From Isoetes taiwanensis (taxonomy: Eukaryota; Streptophyta; Lycopodiopsida; Isoetales; Isoetaceae): 64,000 bases of DNA. The stretch spans positions 372,001 to 436,000 of the forward strand of contig JAJEKV010000237.1 in assembly GCA_021234155.1 (NCBI GenBank), in the 5' to 3' direction. Under the pieces are notes generated by a model. That model was not told where the DNA came from and did not search any database. It worked only from the letters and a program-made list of their open reading frames with translations. The translations under genes were made by a program, and so were the position numbers. Each line of letters starts with the position of its first letter. Position 1 is the first letter of the stretch. This document shows positions 1 to 10,927 of the stretch, piece after piece.

Positions 1-316
1 AATAGTATACTCTTGATAGTATACTTTATGACTATGTAAGTTTTTTTTTTTTTTTTTTGAAGAAAAAAGATTTCTGATTTAAAGAAGCCTTGTACCCTTT
101 TTGGTCAATCAAAACGGTTACTTGATTGTTTCGGCCCGATATATTTTTGTGACCTTGTACACCACACTTCACCACCACCACCACACTCCACCACACCACA
201 TCACACCACAATCCACAACACCACACCACACCACCACCACCACAACACCACACCCCACCACCACACTCCACCACACCACATCATACCACCACACACCACC
301 ACCACCCCCCCCACCT
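1..316. repeat. Poly-T tract and CCA/CAC simple-repeat field
   Basis: A T-run of about 18 bases lies at 41-58. From about 161 to 315 the plus strand is almost entirely CAC/CCA words, with interspersed ACTCC. The same kind of sequence resumes directly after the far end of element A, at 9524. The element therefore appears to have jumped into this repeat field. No gene is seen; the open frames here are repeat translations. Confidence 0.85.
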
Positions 317-932
317 TGTTTTGGGGTCAGGACTCTGGGGATCGCTGAGGGGCGGATCTCGTGAGATCCTTGAAGTCAGCCGGGGGTAAATCACGAGCAC
401 TCTTTCCGCCTTGCGGGATTTTTGCTAACAGAGGAAAGAACAAGAAAAACTTCGGATAAAGCGGCAATTGCAATACACAATGAAACACACAAGACACTTG
501 TGGAGAACCGGCAATCCATTGATCAAAACAAGTGTACAATGAAGGCTCAAAAAAGCACAACAAAGGCGACCCGGCATATGCGCTTTCTGTAGTGACACAA
601 AGAACACTATGAACCCTTTTTTGGAAGGAGCAAAAATGCTACAATATATAGGAACGGGTGGCCCTCACGGGCCTGAATCTGATCCTCATCATGACAGCGT
701 GCTCCACTACTTGGGCACTTTCGAGCAGGGAATCGAGCCCGTCGCGGCCGTGCTAACGAGACAAGTAGTGGCGTAGTGGGTCCTACCTTTGGGTCTTACG
801 CTTCTTGGAGGAGCTTTGACCCGCCCGTGGCTGCTTGTGGATCCCTCTTCTTGGACACCGTGGGCGGTGGGGCCTCGCCCTCATGCAACAAGTATAGACA
901 CGTAGGTAATGCGCGGGCCGCAGGGGCTAACA
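317..932 (-). repeat. 3' LTR of element A
   Basis: This 616-bp copy starts TGTTTTGGGG and ends GCTAACA on the plus strand. It aligns along its full length with 8923-9523. Blocks shared exactly include the stretch around 480-540 (CAATGAAACACACAAGACAC) and the end near 840-880. Differences between the two LTRs are mostly small indels at places where one copy has CTG or CAG and the other has CG. Confidence 0.9.
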
Positions 933-945
933 CTCCCCCTACCAA
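933..945 (-). other. Polypurine tract of element A
   Basis: Directly inside the 3' LTR the minus strand reads GGTAGGGGGAG. A purine run at this place is where plus-strand DNA synthesis of an LTR element is primed. Its position agrees with the minus orientation given by the primer-binding site at the other end. Confidence 0.65.
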
Positions 946-3050
946 ACTACACTTATTGGCTAGAAAGGGGCATGAATTAGGGGGTGGGAATCCTCGTTCA
1001 TCTTTCGATCTTGAATATAGAGATGAGGGAGGCTCGGCTTCTTGTATTCGAGTGTTGTTCGTCTCTTTTCAGATTTGCTTGAGTCACGGATGCCAAGCGA
1101 TTGGGTTGCTCCTATGAGAAAGCCTTGAAATCATGTTCTCAAGTGGCGTGGATCTCGGATGGAAGATTTGTGATCTCCATGTATAAGACAAGGTCCAACC
1201 CGAACTTTCCGGCATTTGCATTGGGGTTGCAAAAATGGATCGGCACTTGGCGCGTTTACGCATACTACGGAGTATGGTCATGAGTCTTTGCCGCGAAATT
1301 ACGCTTTAGAAATCTGAGATGGATCAGCTGAAGTTTTGGCCTTGGCAAGGAAGGTTACAAGACCGAGAAATTGCATTACGGCGGTCTTCCCCGAACGCAT
1401 TGGGCATGTATATCCGGTTGTTGGTGTTGTCCAAAGTCTCATCCTCCGCCATTTCGTCTGCGGATGAAGCGTGGGTCCCAGCGTTTTGTCCGCTGCAATT
1501 GCGTGGGTGTCCAATGCATGTTCTTTGGCTGCGGTAGTCGAATTCTTGTCTCCATCTTTGGGGAATTGACCTTGATCGAGGTGGGCATCAAAACTTGCTA
1601 GTGTACTTTCGGTTGTTTGGTGGGTTGGTCTGCGGTCATCTGCATCTGTTCTTGGAATTCCAATAATATCTTCTCGGGAGGTAGCTGTTTGGTAGCATCG
1701 TCTCCCATGCTTGGAATGTACATGTCTGCATCCGCAGTCTGGGTCCCACTCATCGGGGGGAGGGCGTTACGTTTCAGCTCAGGTGTGCGTGACTTGTGCA
1801 AGGAAGCATAATGTTGTAAGAACAAGCGTGCAAGGTCAAGTTCTTGTTGAGTTGTATAGTGTGCGAAGGGCGTGCCAAGTTCAGCTAGCCATAGCTCCAC
1901 TTCTTTTCGTAGAAGAGGCATGTATATTACGAGGTAACGGTTTGCTGAGAAATTTTGTATCTTGGAGGTACTTGTTCTTCTTGGTCAAAAGAACCTGGCG
2001 CTTTGTATCTCCTTTAAAGTTCTCGGTCGTTTATCGGATGAGCACGAGTAACATGTGCCGGTAGAAGTCGTGCATGACATAAGCCGGGGGGCTATGGTTA
2101 CGAGGCGAAATGGTCGAGATCGCAACACGGTAGGATATCAAAATTGGCCGAGCACAAAGTGTGCCTCGATCGTGGACGGACATCAAGGGCCAATTTCGTT
2201 CGATATCGGCCTTCTGATCCGGGGGACTTGTGGTATCACCCTTGTTTCTCGGCCCGAATAAAAAGAAAAATGTTTTTCCTTGCTTGCACATAGTCATGGT
2301 AGCGGCAAGCCCCGGATAGTCGGGGAATAGCGAAGCAAAGGCGATAGGTTGATTACGCTTTTTCTTACGCATCATCTGGCATGCGCTTTCGGCTATCGAA
2401 AAGCGTATCTTGTAATGTCTGCAATGATATCTTGTTGCTCGAGACCGGGTGGCCCCGGTCCCGTGACTTTCGCGTGTGAGGTGTCCTCGACTTATGGTTT
2501 AGAAGTTGGGAATCGAGGAGCGATTTCCGGGAGTGGCTGTTTGCAAGTCCTTTGGCTATTTTTCAAGAGCATCTCGCGGCGTGTGTTGCCGTGAGCTGGT
2601 CTAACTTGTTTGGAGAGATCGATGTGCATCAACCTTACGCAAGGTGTGTCAAAGTCGAAGATGGAGAACTCGATAATTGGCGGTCCGGTGAGCTTCGCGA
2701 CTGGATTACATGCAAGATGGACGACGCCGATGGTATGCGTCGAGGGAATCGCACGGATCCTTATGGATCTTGTTTGGAGGAATCGCCGCCAACCCAGATA
2801 AAACTCGACGCCTCGAGGTGATCGCTCACCTGGAGTCGCGGTAATGGGGGCTTCCGCATCCGAAAGTGGAGTGCCCCCAGTAAAGGGGCTAGTAAGGCAG
2901 ACATGATAGGGGTTTTCCCAATTTTTGTTTAGTTTAGGACTTTTTAGGTTGAAAAATCCCACGGTAGTGTAGCCCGGGCAATTTTGTACATAATAGAAAA
3001 GTGTTTCTCATAAATTTGTACAAGTGGTATCTTGTTGTAAATTTTGTTCT
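946..3050 (-). other. Long region between integrase and 3' LTR of element A
   Basis: About 2.1 kb lies between the integrase C-terminus and the purine tract. Open minus-strand stretches include 2492-2962 (156 codons), 2031-2375 (114) and 1598-1921 (107); the last contains a charged, helix-like run (LLRKEVELWLAELG). None matches a domain I recognise. Some Ty3/gypsy lineages carry an extra ORF here, and this may be the frame-broken remnant of one. It could also be long 3' untranslated sequence. Confidence 0.4.
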
Positions 3051-4221
3051 TGAGCTAAGGATCTTTGCGGCCCGAGGGGTTTGAAATTTCTTGAGTGAGA
3101 AAGCCATTGACTAATGTAGGAAATGGAGTGCCATCCAATTCTTGTAATTGTAAAACTCGAGGGATGTGGTATCTCGGGAAATTTTGTATGGTCCGACCAT
3201 CCGAGCTTGAGTTTGCGGGATGTTGTTGATATCTCGAGTCGTAAAGAAGAACTAAGTCGCCAATTTGAAAAGTTTTTGTTTTGATGTGTTTGTCATGCCA
3301 TTGTTTTTGGAGTTGTTTGCCTTGTTGAAGTCTAAGAAAAGCATCTCTTGAAGTTCATCGGTTGTTCGGTTGATAAACTTCGTTCTTGCAAAGCTGCTGA
3401 TGGATTATGTTACATTTGCTAAGCGAAATTTGAGTGAGGGTAAAATGAACTCAAAAGGCATAAGAACCTCTTGGCCCATACACAAGTCGAAAAGGTGTTT
3501 GACCGGTTGCTACTTTGTATGTTGTATTGTAAGCCCATAAAGCGTAGGTAACTTATCTTGCCAATCTTTTCTTGTAGGATCCACAAATCTTCTTGAGAAT
3601 GTGGATAAGCACCTTGTTTGTGCTTTCAGCCAAGCCATTACCACGGGGATAGTAAAGCGGCGTGCTTTTTACGTGATGAATGTCGAGATAGTTAGTGAGT
3701 TCAGCAATAGTGTGATTGATGAAATGAACTCCACGATCACTAACTAATTCTAAGGGACATCCAAATCGGCGTGATGATGTTCTTGTAGAGAACCTTAGCG
3801 TACTAGCTTGGCCCGGTGTTGTCGAGTAGAGCTGCGCTTCAGCCCATTTGGTTGCATAGTCCGTGAAGACTAGAATGTAAGCGTGCCCTAGTGTTGATTG
3901 CGAGGTGGGTCCATGGGACCAACAAAATCCATACCCCATTTGGCAAAGGGGAGGCGTGGCTATTGGCGTGGAGGCGGAAGGCGCGGGCCGTGGGTCTACC
4001 AAGCCTCGACAAACATCACACGGCGCGTGTGTATTTGTGAGCATCTTTGAAAAGCGTGGGCGAAGAATACCCAGCAAGGAGGAGTTTCCTTTGTGTTGTC
4101 TCCGTACGAAATGACCTTTGCCAAGTCCTTCGTGGGCTTGTTTGACTAGATCGGGGACCGTGAGGAAGAACACATCGTCTGAGCACATTGTCTTTGCCAC
4201 ATTTATAGAGATGGCCGGCAA
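3050..4221 (-). pseudogene. Integrase of element A
   Basis: The minus strand encodes, in broken frames, an HHCC zinc-binding region (AHEGLGKGHF ... CDVC, about 4016-4140), then GMDFVGPMD with the first catalytic Asp (near 3910-3930), LVSDRGVHF with the second (about 3740), and GNGLAESTNK with the catalytic Glu (about 3630). The C-terminal part near 3200-3320 reads WHDKHIKTKTFQIGDLVLLYDSRYQ-like sequence in shorter pieces, the usual DNA-binding tail. All three DDE residues are present. No chromodomain is evident. Integrase would insert the cDNA copy into the host chromosome; here at least two frameshifts separate the domains. Confidence 0.85.
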
Positions 4222-4800
4222 CCATCGTGATAATCTCGCCAGCGAAGGAATTGTTGTTTATCGCAGTTGTCTTTCCGGAGAGGCGTGGGGTCACTTGGCC
4301 GGAGTGCTCCGTGAGGAGAAAAGCGTTGATAGTCGTGGTACCAATGAGGCGTGGCAATTGACCAGGAACAGTTGAGCATCCGGAAGGGCATCGTGAACTC
4401 CTTCCGAGGGATCATCCGTGTGTATGCGTGAAAGATAGTCGGGGACCGTGTGGCGTCCGGCTTGTGAATAATTTCAAAGGGGCAAACTCTTGCAATATCA
4501 ATATCCATCGAGCAATTCGGCCCGTGGGGTTTGGCTTATTGATTAAATATAGAAGAGCTTGATGATCCACATAAAAGCGGAATTTGACTACCAAGAAGAT
4601 AGTGTCGAATGGCGTTGTACACAAAAGATAAGGCCAAGGGCTTCCCTTTCAGTGTGGCGAATAGTTAAACTCGGCCAGGATTGAGTTTTTCAAGGCGTAT
4701 CGATGGGCTTGTCGATTTGGTGCATACTCTTGAGCTAGAAACGGCTTAATCGCAAAGCACGAAACATCAACATGGACATGGAATGGTTTGTCCCATTGAG
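4222..4800 (-). pseudogene. RNase H domain of element A
   Basis: The frame at 4412-4624 contains FRFYVDHQALLYLINKP and GRIARWILILQEF, the C-terminal half of a gypsy-type RNase H (the TDH/VDHQAL motif and the helix after it). The N-terminal TDAS-type segment is expected around 4680-4800 and is only faintly visible. The domain follows RT and precedes integrase, the normal position. It is frame-disrupted. Confidence 0.7.
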
Positions 4801-4818
4801 GTGGTACTAGCGAGGGGG

Positions 4819-5900
4819 CTACGTGAGCTTGACTTTGAGTTCTTTAAAAGCTTGATGTGCATCGGATGTCCAAGTCCATGTGTATGGATTTCGGTCGGTT
4901 GTGAATTGGATCGGCAAATCGGTGCCAATTCTGGAATAAAGGTGGCATAGAAGTTGACTTTGCCAAGAAAGGAGCGCGTGTGTCCTTGATGTTCGCGGTG
5001 GATATGCTCGATGACCGCAACTGATTTTATTTGGGTCCGTTGTAATGCCGTGTCGACTCACGACATGTCCCGTAAAGTACACAGGTGACCACGAAGGTGC
5101 ACTTTTTCGGATTGAGGCTAATTCAGATTCATCACGGCGTTGAAAAACTAGTTCAAGTTTTACCAAATGGTCCATAACGTGGGTGTAAGTGGAGAAGTCA
5201 TCACGAAAGACTTGCGAGAAAGGGATGAACTTGCATGTACTCTTGAAAAACAGCAAGCATAATGCGTTGAAATGTGGATGGTGAGTTTGACAATCCAAAA
5301 GGAGCGACTTTGTAAGCAAAAGGTACCCCATGGAGTAGTGAAGGTAGTCTTTAGTTGATCTTCTTCTCGAATGGATATTTGATTATAACTTAGGAGAAGC
5401 CGTCCATGAAGGAGTACATCTGGTGGCTGCTACATCTTCCAACACTTGATCCGTGAAGGGGAGAGGGAAATGATCCCTTCCAGGTGGCTTGATTGAGTTT
5501 TCTATAATCCCACAAACGCGAATTTTTCCATTATGTTTGAGGGCAATAACAATAGGACTTACCCATTCGAATGTTTGACCTCGTAGATAAGTCCAACGTC
5601 AAAAGCTTGTCAATTTCGGCTTTAACCTTTCACGGTAGTTTGGGTTAAGCCCGATGCTGTCGTTGCTAGATGGGTCTAGCATCCGGCTTGAGTGGGAATC
5701 GAGAGTTGTCCCAATTCGTCTTGATACCTCGGAGGTCTTTGTAGCTCCAAGCAAAGATGTGCTTGAAACGTTTGAATAGCGCAATGGCTTGCTCCACGAA
5801 TCTTTGGCGTGAGGTCGCGTGCCAATCGGATTGGTTGATTTGTTCCAATATCAATTATGTCTACTGCGGGGAGTTTGAATGTGTGGAATGACTTGATCAT
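4819..5900 (-). pseudogene. Reverse transcriptase of element A
   Basis: Minus-strand fragments spell a gypsy RT: FKHIFAWSYKDL (about 5740-5770), the NPNYRER approach, KHNGKIRVC, a MDGFS segment with the first catalytic Asp (about 5390-5410), APFG, and RDDFSTYTHVMDHL (about 5160-5200) where the FLDD box is expected. In that box Leu is read as Arg (codon CGT). Several frame breaks fall within strongly conserved words. One example is the SEWVSPIV motif near 5560, where TTCAGAATGG would keep frame but TTCGAATGG is present. Confidence 0.85.
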
Positions 5901-6039
5901 CCGAGCGGTGTGGGCTGGCTCCTGCAGAGTACGACAGGATGTTCATGTTGACCAATTTTGAAAAATAGTGGCGTGCCACTAGGAGTTGGTGTGGTGTCTT
6001 CTTGAGCAGGAGGAGAATTTGGGGGGTACCGTCTCCTCA

Positions 6040-6804
6040 TGTGGAACCAATGTGACGTTGTTACAAGGTATCAAATAGGGGTCAACCGGCGTTGCTATGC
6101 CTTTATCAATATCCATGTCTTCCCATGGTTGATTGTATTACAGGTAAGCCGTGAGTGGCAAACCCTTGGCTTTATGGCGATAGGTGTTGCAAACTTGTTG
6201 AGTCCTTTGTCGATTCGGTGTGATCTGAAATGATCGGCCCGTGTCCGGATCCATCGCGTGTGATGAGCTTGCCATCCGTGATAACAAGTTGATGCGGGCC
6301 CGATAGTGAATGCTTTTAGCTTGTCTCAAAAAGGGTCGATCCTACTAACATTTCATAATCTCCGGGATCTTCTCCTCGCTCTCCAAACACCGAATTCCAT
6401 GGTAAATTGTAGATCTCAATATGGGTTTGGTATTGGTTTGTGTAACTCCTTGTGGTCATTGATATGGCCATTATAAAGCTTGATGTCATAAGTGGGCAAT
6501 TATGGAGCTCCCTTATGCCCAATTGTCGCGAGATTATCTGTGTAATTAAGATTGATTGCCGCCGCCACCATCGACCGAACATGGTGAGCGACCTTTTGGC
6601 CCACGTGTGCATGCACCGTGGGTGTTGATGTGGCGTGACAAATGCAATATCTGGGTTTTGTAAAATGTGCTCGTAGGCTTGCTGGACATAGTTGGAGGAT
6701 AGTCGTAAGGTCGAGAGGAATTTTGATTTTAGCAAGTTCTTGTTGAAGTTAGGAGGGATTAGGGTGTAGTTGTGGTGGATCCGTGGGTTGTTGTTGCTCG
6801 GCAA
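6040..6804 (-). pseudogene. Protease and linker region of element A
   Basis: Between the gag zinc knuckle and RT, one minus-strand frame reads a VDGGGG-like stretch around 6545-6565. That is the kind of motif plant gypsy proteases use around the catalytic Asp. The open stretch 6316-6804 (162 codons) lies in a neighbouring frame. Assignment rests mainly on position and this short motif. Confidence 0.45.
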
Positions 6805-6836
6805 TAGATGTCGCTACATTGTTGAGGAGGTCGACT

Positions 6837-8214
6837 TCAGCGGCAATGTTGAGTGGTGGTGTTGCGGATGTCGTGGCTCCCGTCGGGTGGTAGCATTGAC
6901 GAGACTTGAGTGCCTTGCCTTACATACGCGTTCGATGAGTTGAAGCGGACTTTTGCGAAGTTTAGGTTGAACATGAGGAAGTAGTTGATCAGATTGGGTG
7001 CAAAATGAACGATTTGGTTGATGGCTCGTTTGGTACGAATCGGCTGCAAAACTTGGTGCACGGGGGTGCTTATGGCGTGGGGAATGAGGGAGAACCTCAA
7101 TCCGGTTGGAGGATTCTGGGTGGTGTTGATTGCATGGTAAATTTCTTCTTGGAGTTGATCATCCAATTGTTTTGAGTTGTTTCTTTGTTGGCGTGGTTGT
7201 TGTTGTGGTGGCCGTGGTGGCGGGATAAGCGGGCGTGGGCCTTGCCTTCCTTTGGCTTCCCATACTTGAAAAGGTGTAAGACGACTTGTCGTGGTTTTGA
7301 TTGGTGCCGGGAATTTGTATTTGAACTTGAGGAAGTTGAGGACAACTGCAGGCCCGATGACCCCATTGGTCCACCAGTTGAAACATTGGGACTTGCTTGG
7401 ATCAAAAGTGGAACGAGGAGGTCCCCGTTGTGGTTCTTGTGTTATTCTTTGAGGTTGTTGTTGTTGTTGTGGGTAGGCGTACTTTGTTAATGCGTGGTTG
7501 AGTTTGCGTGGGTACCTTCCGCACTTGGTGAACAAGGCGATGTCGATAATGGATTTGGTCGTGGATTTGTACATTCTTCGAGTGGTGTGGTTACGCATGT
7601 TGCGGCGTTTGCAATGGATCATGCTATCCCGAGAGTTACACTCATTCGCCCGGATGTCCCAATCTGGGCAAATAGTACACCAAATGTTATTTCTTGGGGA
7701 ACCGCCGTGGAAGTCGAAGAGGTGCGATGGGTGTAGCCGAGGAAATGGGAGTATCGTGGCTTGATCACCGCGTGAGGAAACATGAACAGAAAGTGATTGA
7801 CTAATTCAATGGCTTCTTGTAATGTCTTGGGCGCAAATATTTCGGTCATAAATCGGATGTGAGAGGGTAAGCCTTGAAGAAACCACACTAGAATTTGGCT
7901 TTGGGTTGGAAATTCCTTCAACTTGTTGACTAAGATCTGGCAATCGGTCTGCGCAAAGTCTCCGGGCAGATTCTCCCGGGTTACGCTTGAGTGTGTTGAG
8001 GTCGATTCAAAGCTTGTTGATCATCCAAAAGGGTGCCGTAATGGGAAAGAAAAGAGGTCTTCATGTGTATCCAATCTTGTTTCCAAAGTGGCTTTTTGTT
8101 TGCCATCAGCCATTCGTGGGGTGCTCCGCGAGGTCGTCGTCCGAAAAAGATGTGGAATTTTAGTTTTGGATCGGAGTGACCATTGAGATCCGCAAGTGAC
8201 TCAAATTCATCCAT
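6837..8214 (-). pseudogene. Gag of element A with eroded zinc knuckle
   Basis: The segment 7981-8214 reads as a retrotransposon gag (FFGRRPRGAPHEWL ... WIHMKTSFLSHYG), continued at 7619-7921 (VWFLQGLPSHIRFM ... LQEAIELVNHFL). A Gln/Pro/Thr-rich linker follows. Near 7340-7400 the words CFNWW and, one frame away, GHRACSC mark a CCHC knuckle broken by a frameshift and a Cys-to-Trp change. Gag would form the virus-like particle and the knuckle would bind RNA. Confidence 0.75.
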
Positions 8215-8903
8215 GTGAGCCCTCGAGCACTCGGTCTATGTGTTTACCTTTATCATTTCCAAAGAGTGGATATGGGAGTTTTAAAGCATGTGTAGGAGTC
8301 GGGCAAAGCATGAATGGGTGTTTGCATTTGTGGAAAAGAAAAAACAAGAGGGGTGTTGGTTCTTTGCATAGGTACCGAAAACTGGCATAGGTTTGTGTGA
8401 GATTAGTAAAAGAGGTAATTGGCGGTTGTAGTGGGAACAAAGGTTGTGGGGCATGAGCACGGTGGGGAAACGATTAAAGGGAGCGAGCGGTAGGGGAATT
8501 GACAAAGGTGGAAGCGGTGGTCGAAGTTCCTAAAGAAAGATTACCAATAGAAAACATTTTGCGGATGTTCGAGGAGAAAATTGCGGTGGTTCTGTCGGAT
8601 CTTGAGTTGGGGATTCGGTGGAGTAAATTCAAAAGGCGTGTTGCGCGGCCTGCATGATGATGTGGCGGCGAGAGCGGAACAATGGCGACCTTCCACCGGG
8701 GAAGTCGATTGCGGAAAGTTGTCGTGGTGGAGGTGGAGCGGCGCTCGTACGGAGAAGAGACAATCGAACCGAGTGTATGTGGACATATTCGCGGGAGTCG
8801 CCTTGCTTCATGGCGGCGGCGTCTTGACTCCATCGGTGTTGAATATGGCGTCGGGGAGTAAAGAAGGGATTGAACATGGTATCAATACAGCTTTCAGAAG
8901 TGA
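8215..8903 (-). other. Leader and gag N-terminus of element A
   Basis: This stretch lies between the primer-binding site and recognisable gag. Minus-strand frames at 8207-8440 and 8474-8833 are open but switch frame. A Pro/Arg-rich N-terminal gag extension or 5' untranslated leader would be expected here. I see no specific motif. Confidence 0.4.
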
Positions 8904-8921
8904 GCCCGGCAACAGGCGCCA
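8904..8921 (-). other. Primer-binding site of element A (tRNA-Asp type)
   Basis: On the minus strand, immediately after the 5' LTR, the sequence is TGGCGCCTGTTGCCGGGC. It matches the complement of the 3' end of plant tRNA-Asp (TGGCGCCGTTGCCGGG) except for one extra T. tRNA-Asp priming is known for several plant Ty3/gypsy lineages. The site fixes the element orientation as minus. Confidence 0.8.
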
Positions 8922-8922
8922 G

Positions 8923-9523
8923 TGTTTGGGGTCCGGGCTCGGGATCGCCTGAGGGACAGATCTCTGTGAGATCCTTGAAGTCCAGCAGGGTAAATCCTGA
9001 GGCACTCTTGTCTGCCGGGATTTTGCTATGAGAGGAAAGAACAAGAAAACTTCAGATAAAACAGCAATTGCAATACACAATGAAACACACAAGACACTTG
9101 TGGAGAACCGCGGCAATCCATTGATCAAAACAAGTGTACAATGAAGGCTCAAAAGAGCATGGCGACCGAGCATGTAGATGTCCGTAGTGACACAAAGAAC
9201 ACTATGAACCCTTTTTTGAAGGAGCAAAAATGCTACAATATATAGGAACACGGAGTGGCCTACGGGCCTGAATCTGATCCTCATCATGACAACGCGTGCT
9301 CCACTACTTGGGCACTCGAACAGGAATCTGAGCTGTCCGCGGCCGTGCTAACAGACAAGTAGTGGCCCGCCGTGGGTCCTACCTTTGGGTCTTCTGCTTC
9401 TTGGAGGAGCTTTGACCCGCCGTGGCGCCTTGTGGATCCCTCTTCTTGGACACCGTGGCCAGTGGGGCCTCGCCCTCATGCAGCAAGTATAGACCTGTGT
9501 GTCTGCCAGGCACAGGGCTAACA
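8923..9523 (-). repeat. 5' LTR of element A
   Basis: This 601-bp copy begins TGTTTGGGGTCC and ends GGCTAACA on the plus strand. It is the upstream LTR in element orientation and would hold the promoter. It matches 317-932 throughout and keeps CTG/CAG words where the other LTR often has CG. Confidence 0.9.
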
Positions 9524-9850
9524 ACCACCACCACCACACACCACACCACCACCCCCTACCACCACACTCCACCACCGCTCCACACTCCACCATTTGGTGT
9601 ATGGTGTCTGGTGTGTGGTGAATGGTGTGGTGTGTGGTGGGGAGTGTGGTGAATGGTGTTGTGTGTGGTGGGATGTGCTCGTTCTGGTGAATATGATAGT
9701 TGGTCTATGGTCTATGGTGTATGGTGTGTGGTGAATGGTGTGGTGTGTGGTGGGGTGTGTGGTGAATGGTGTGGTGTGTGGTGGGATGTGCTCGTTCTGG
9801 TGAATATGATAGTGTGGGGCATGGTATGGTGCATGGTTTGGTGTGGTATA
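9524..9850. repeat. CCA-repeat that flips to TGG-repeat, with 113-bp period
   Basis: Bases 9524-9590 are CCA/CAC words. From about 9591 the strand switches to GTG/TGG words, an inverted arrangement. Within the TGG part, a block with GGATGTGCTCGTTCTGGTG and AATATGATAGT occurs at 9671 and again at 9784, giving a 113-bp period. No gene is supported; the long open frames are repeat translations. Confidence 0.8.
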
Positions 9851-9885
9851 TACACCCTAACAGTTTAGTGTTCATTTCATGCAGA

Positions 9886-10009
9886 TGGTATTGTTCAAGA
9901 GGTTTCTGGACCAACATCCAGAAATTTTTGGCAGATGCTTCAAGATGCATTTAAAGAAAAATACTACGAACATATTTTCCTATTGGTCTTTGGTTACCAT
10001 ATTTTGTTA
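9886..10009 (+). pseudogene. Possible single exon, unassigned
   Basis: After a plausible acceptor (TTTCATGCAG) an open frame reads DGIVQEVSGPTSRNFWQMLQ and then DAFKEKYYEHIF before a stop near 10010. The composition looks coding and unlike the flanking satellite. I see no neighbouring exons and do not recognise the sequence. It may be a gene fragment picked up by a transposon, or chance. Confidence 0.25.
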
Positions 10010-10321
10010 GTGTGCAGATCATAAATTCGCACCTTGAAATTCCTTGTTGGCTTTAATGTTTGTTTTGGTATACTATTTCAGTAATTGTACTTTGCATTTT
10101 ATAATTAATGACAAAAACTGTCATTAACTTGAGTTGCACCAAAAACTTGAGTTGCAAACTAAGTACCACACATGTTTCTTATATCTATACAGAAAAGGAT
10201 AGAAATAGTTCAGCAAAAAAAATAGTCACAACAGCTGTAGAGAAGAGGAGTTCTGTCATTAATGAAAAAGCTTTACAAAAATGGAGTCACAAGGACTATT
10301 GCAAAACAAGTTCGTATTTAA

Positions 10322-10735
10322 TTAAAAGCTTTTACAAAGAATAGTCACAAGGACTATTACCAAAAAATTGAAACCGGGGATTACAAAAACAAGGCTTGAT
10401 CTTGAGGCCATCTTTAGCTCTATATGAAGGTCGTCCTCCATGGCATACATCTTCATTTCGAGGAGTCGCTCCTCGTCGAGGTAAACCTCATGCACCCACT
10501 CGATCACCCGCAACGAAGCGACAGCCTGATGATCCATGATGAGCTTCTCCACCTCGGGTGGAGTGAACTCCGCCCGACTCAGAACCGGGTGGCCTCCGGA
10601 GGAAGATAACTGATTCTCAGGAGGAAGACACGGATCCTCAGGAGGAGGAAGAGGAGGACCCGTCTTTGGCCGGGGGAGGAGCAGCACAATGGCCGGGATA
10701 GTGTTCCTGCAGAGTGTGGTCTTGAACTTGGCCAT
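10322..10735 (-). CDS. Hypothetical 137-residue protein
   Basis: The ATG at 10735 lies in a good context (CCGCCATGGCC) and opens a 137-codon frame. The N-terminal third is Pro-rich (GPPLPPPEDPCLPP). The middle is acidic and helix-prone (FTPPEVEKLIMDHQ, HEVYLDEERLLEMKMYAMED), and the tail is hydrophobic and could be one membrane segment (VFVIPGFNFLVIVLVTIL). The frame is also open upstream to 10927 without an ATG at that end. I recognise no family. The GC-rich 5' half differs from the AT-rich flanks, which mildly supports a real gene. Confidence is low because there is no homology evidence. Confidence 0.3.
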   Translation of the reverse strand: MAKFKTTLCRNTIPAIVLLLPRPKTGPPLPPPEDPCLPPENQLSSSGGHPVLSRAEFTPPEVEKLIMDHQAVASLRVIEWVHEVYLDEERLLEMKMYAMEDDLHIELKMASRSSLVFVIPGFNFLVIVLVTILCKSF

Positions 10736-10927
10736 GGCGGAAGTGAAGGAGATGGACGGAATGGGGAAGGAGTGAAGGAGATGGCGGAATAGACGATGGG
10801 GACAGAATGGACGGAATGGAACTGCAGGGCAGAATTTTGGGAATAAAAGGGATGTTTGCATGCATACGATTTTGTTTTGGGAATTAGGCAGAAGAGGAAA
10901 GGGATGTATCCATGCATACGATTTCAC

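Larger units (their letters stand above)
317..9523 (-). mobile_element. Ty3/gypsy LTR retrotransposon A (degraded, complete structure)
   Basis: Two direct LTRs of about 600 bp flank, on the minus strand, a primer-binding site, a gag region with a zinc-knuckle remnant, a protease-like region, reverse transcriptase, RNase H, integrase and a purine tract. The order gag-PR-RT-RH-INT is that of Ty3/gypsy. Every domain is recognisable, but frameshifts occur every 100-300 bp, so no product longer than about 260 residues is open. The target duplication cannot be fixed because the target is a CCA repeat. There is about 2 kb between integrase and the 3' LTR, more than usual. The element is non-functional as read, although the frame damage may partly be sequence error (see findings). 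Confidence 0.9.

Noticed and set aside
32-364. Overlapping frames rich in Trp/Val/Gly or His/Thr/Pro
   Set aside because: They arise from the CCA/CAC simple repeat and have no gene-like features.
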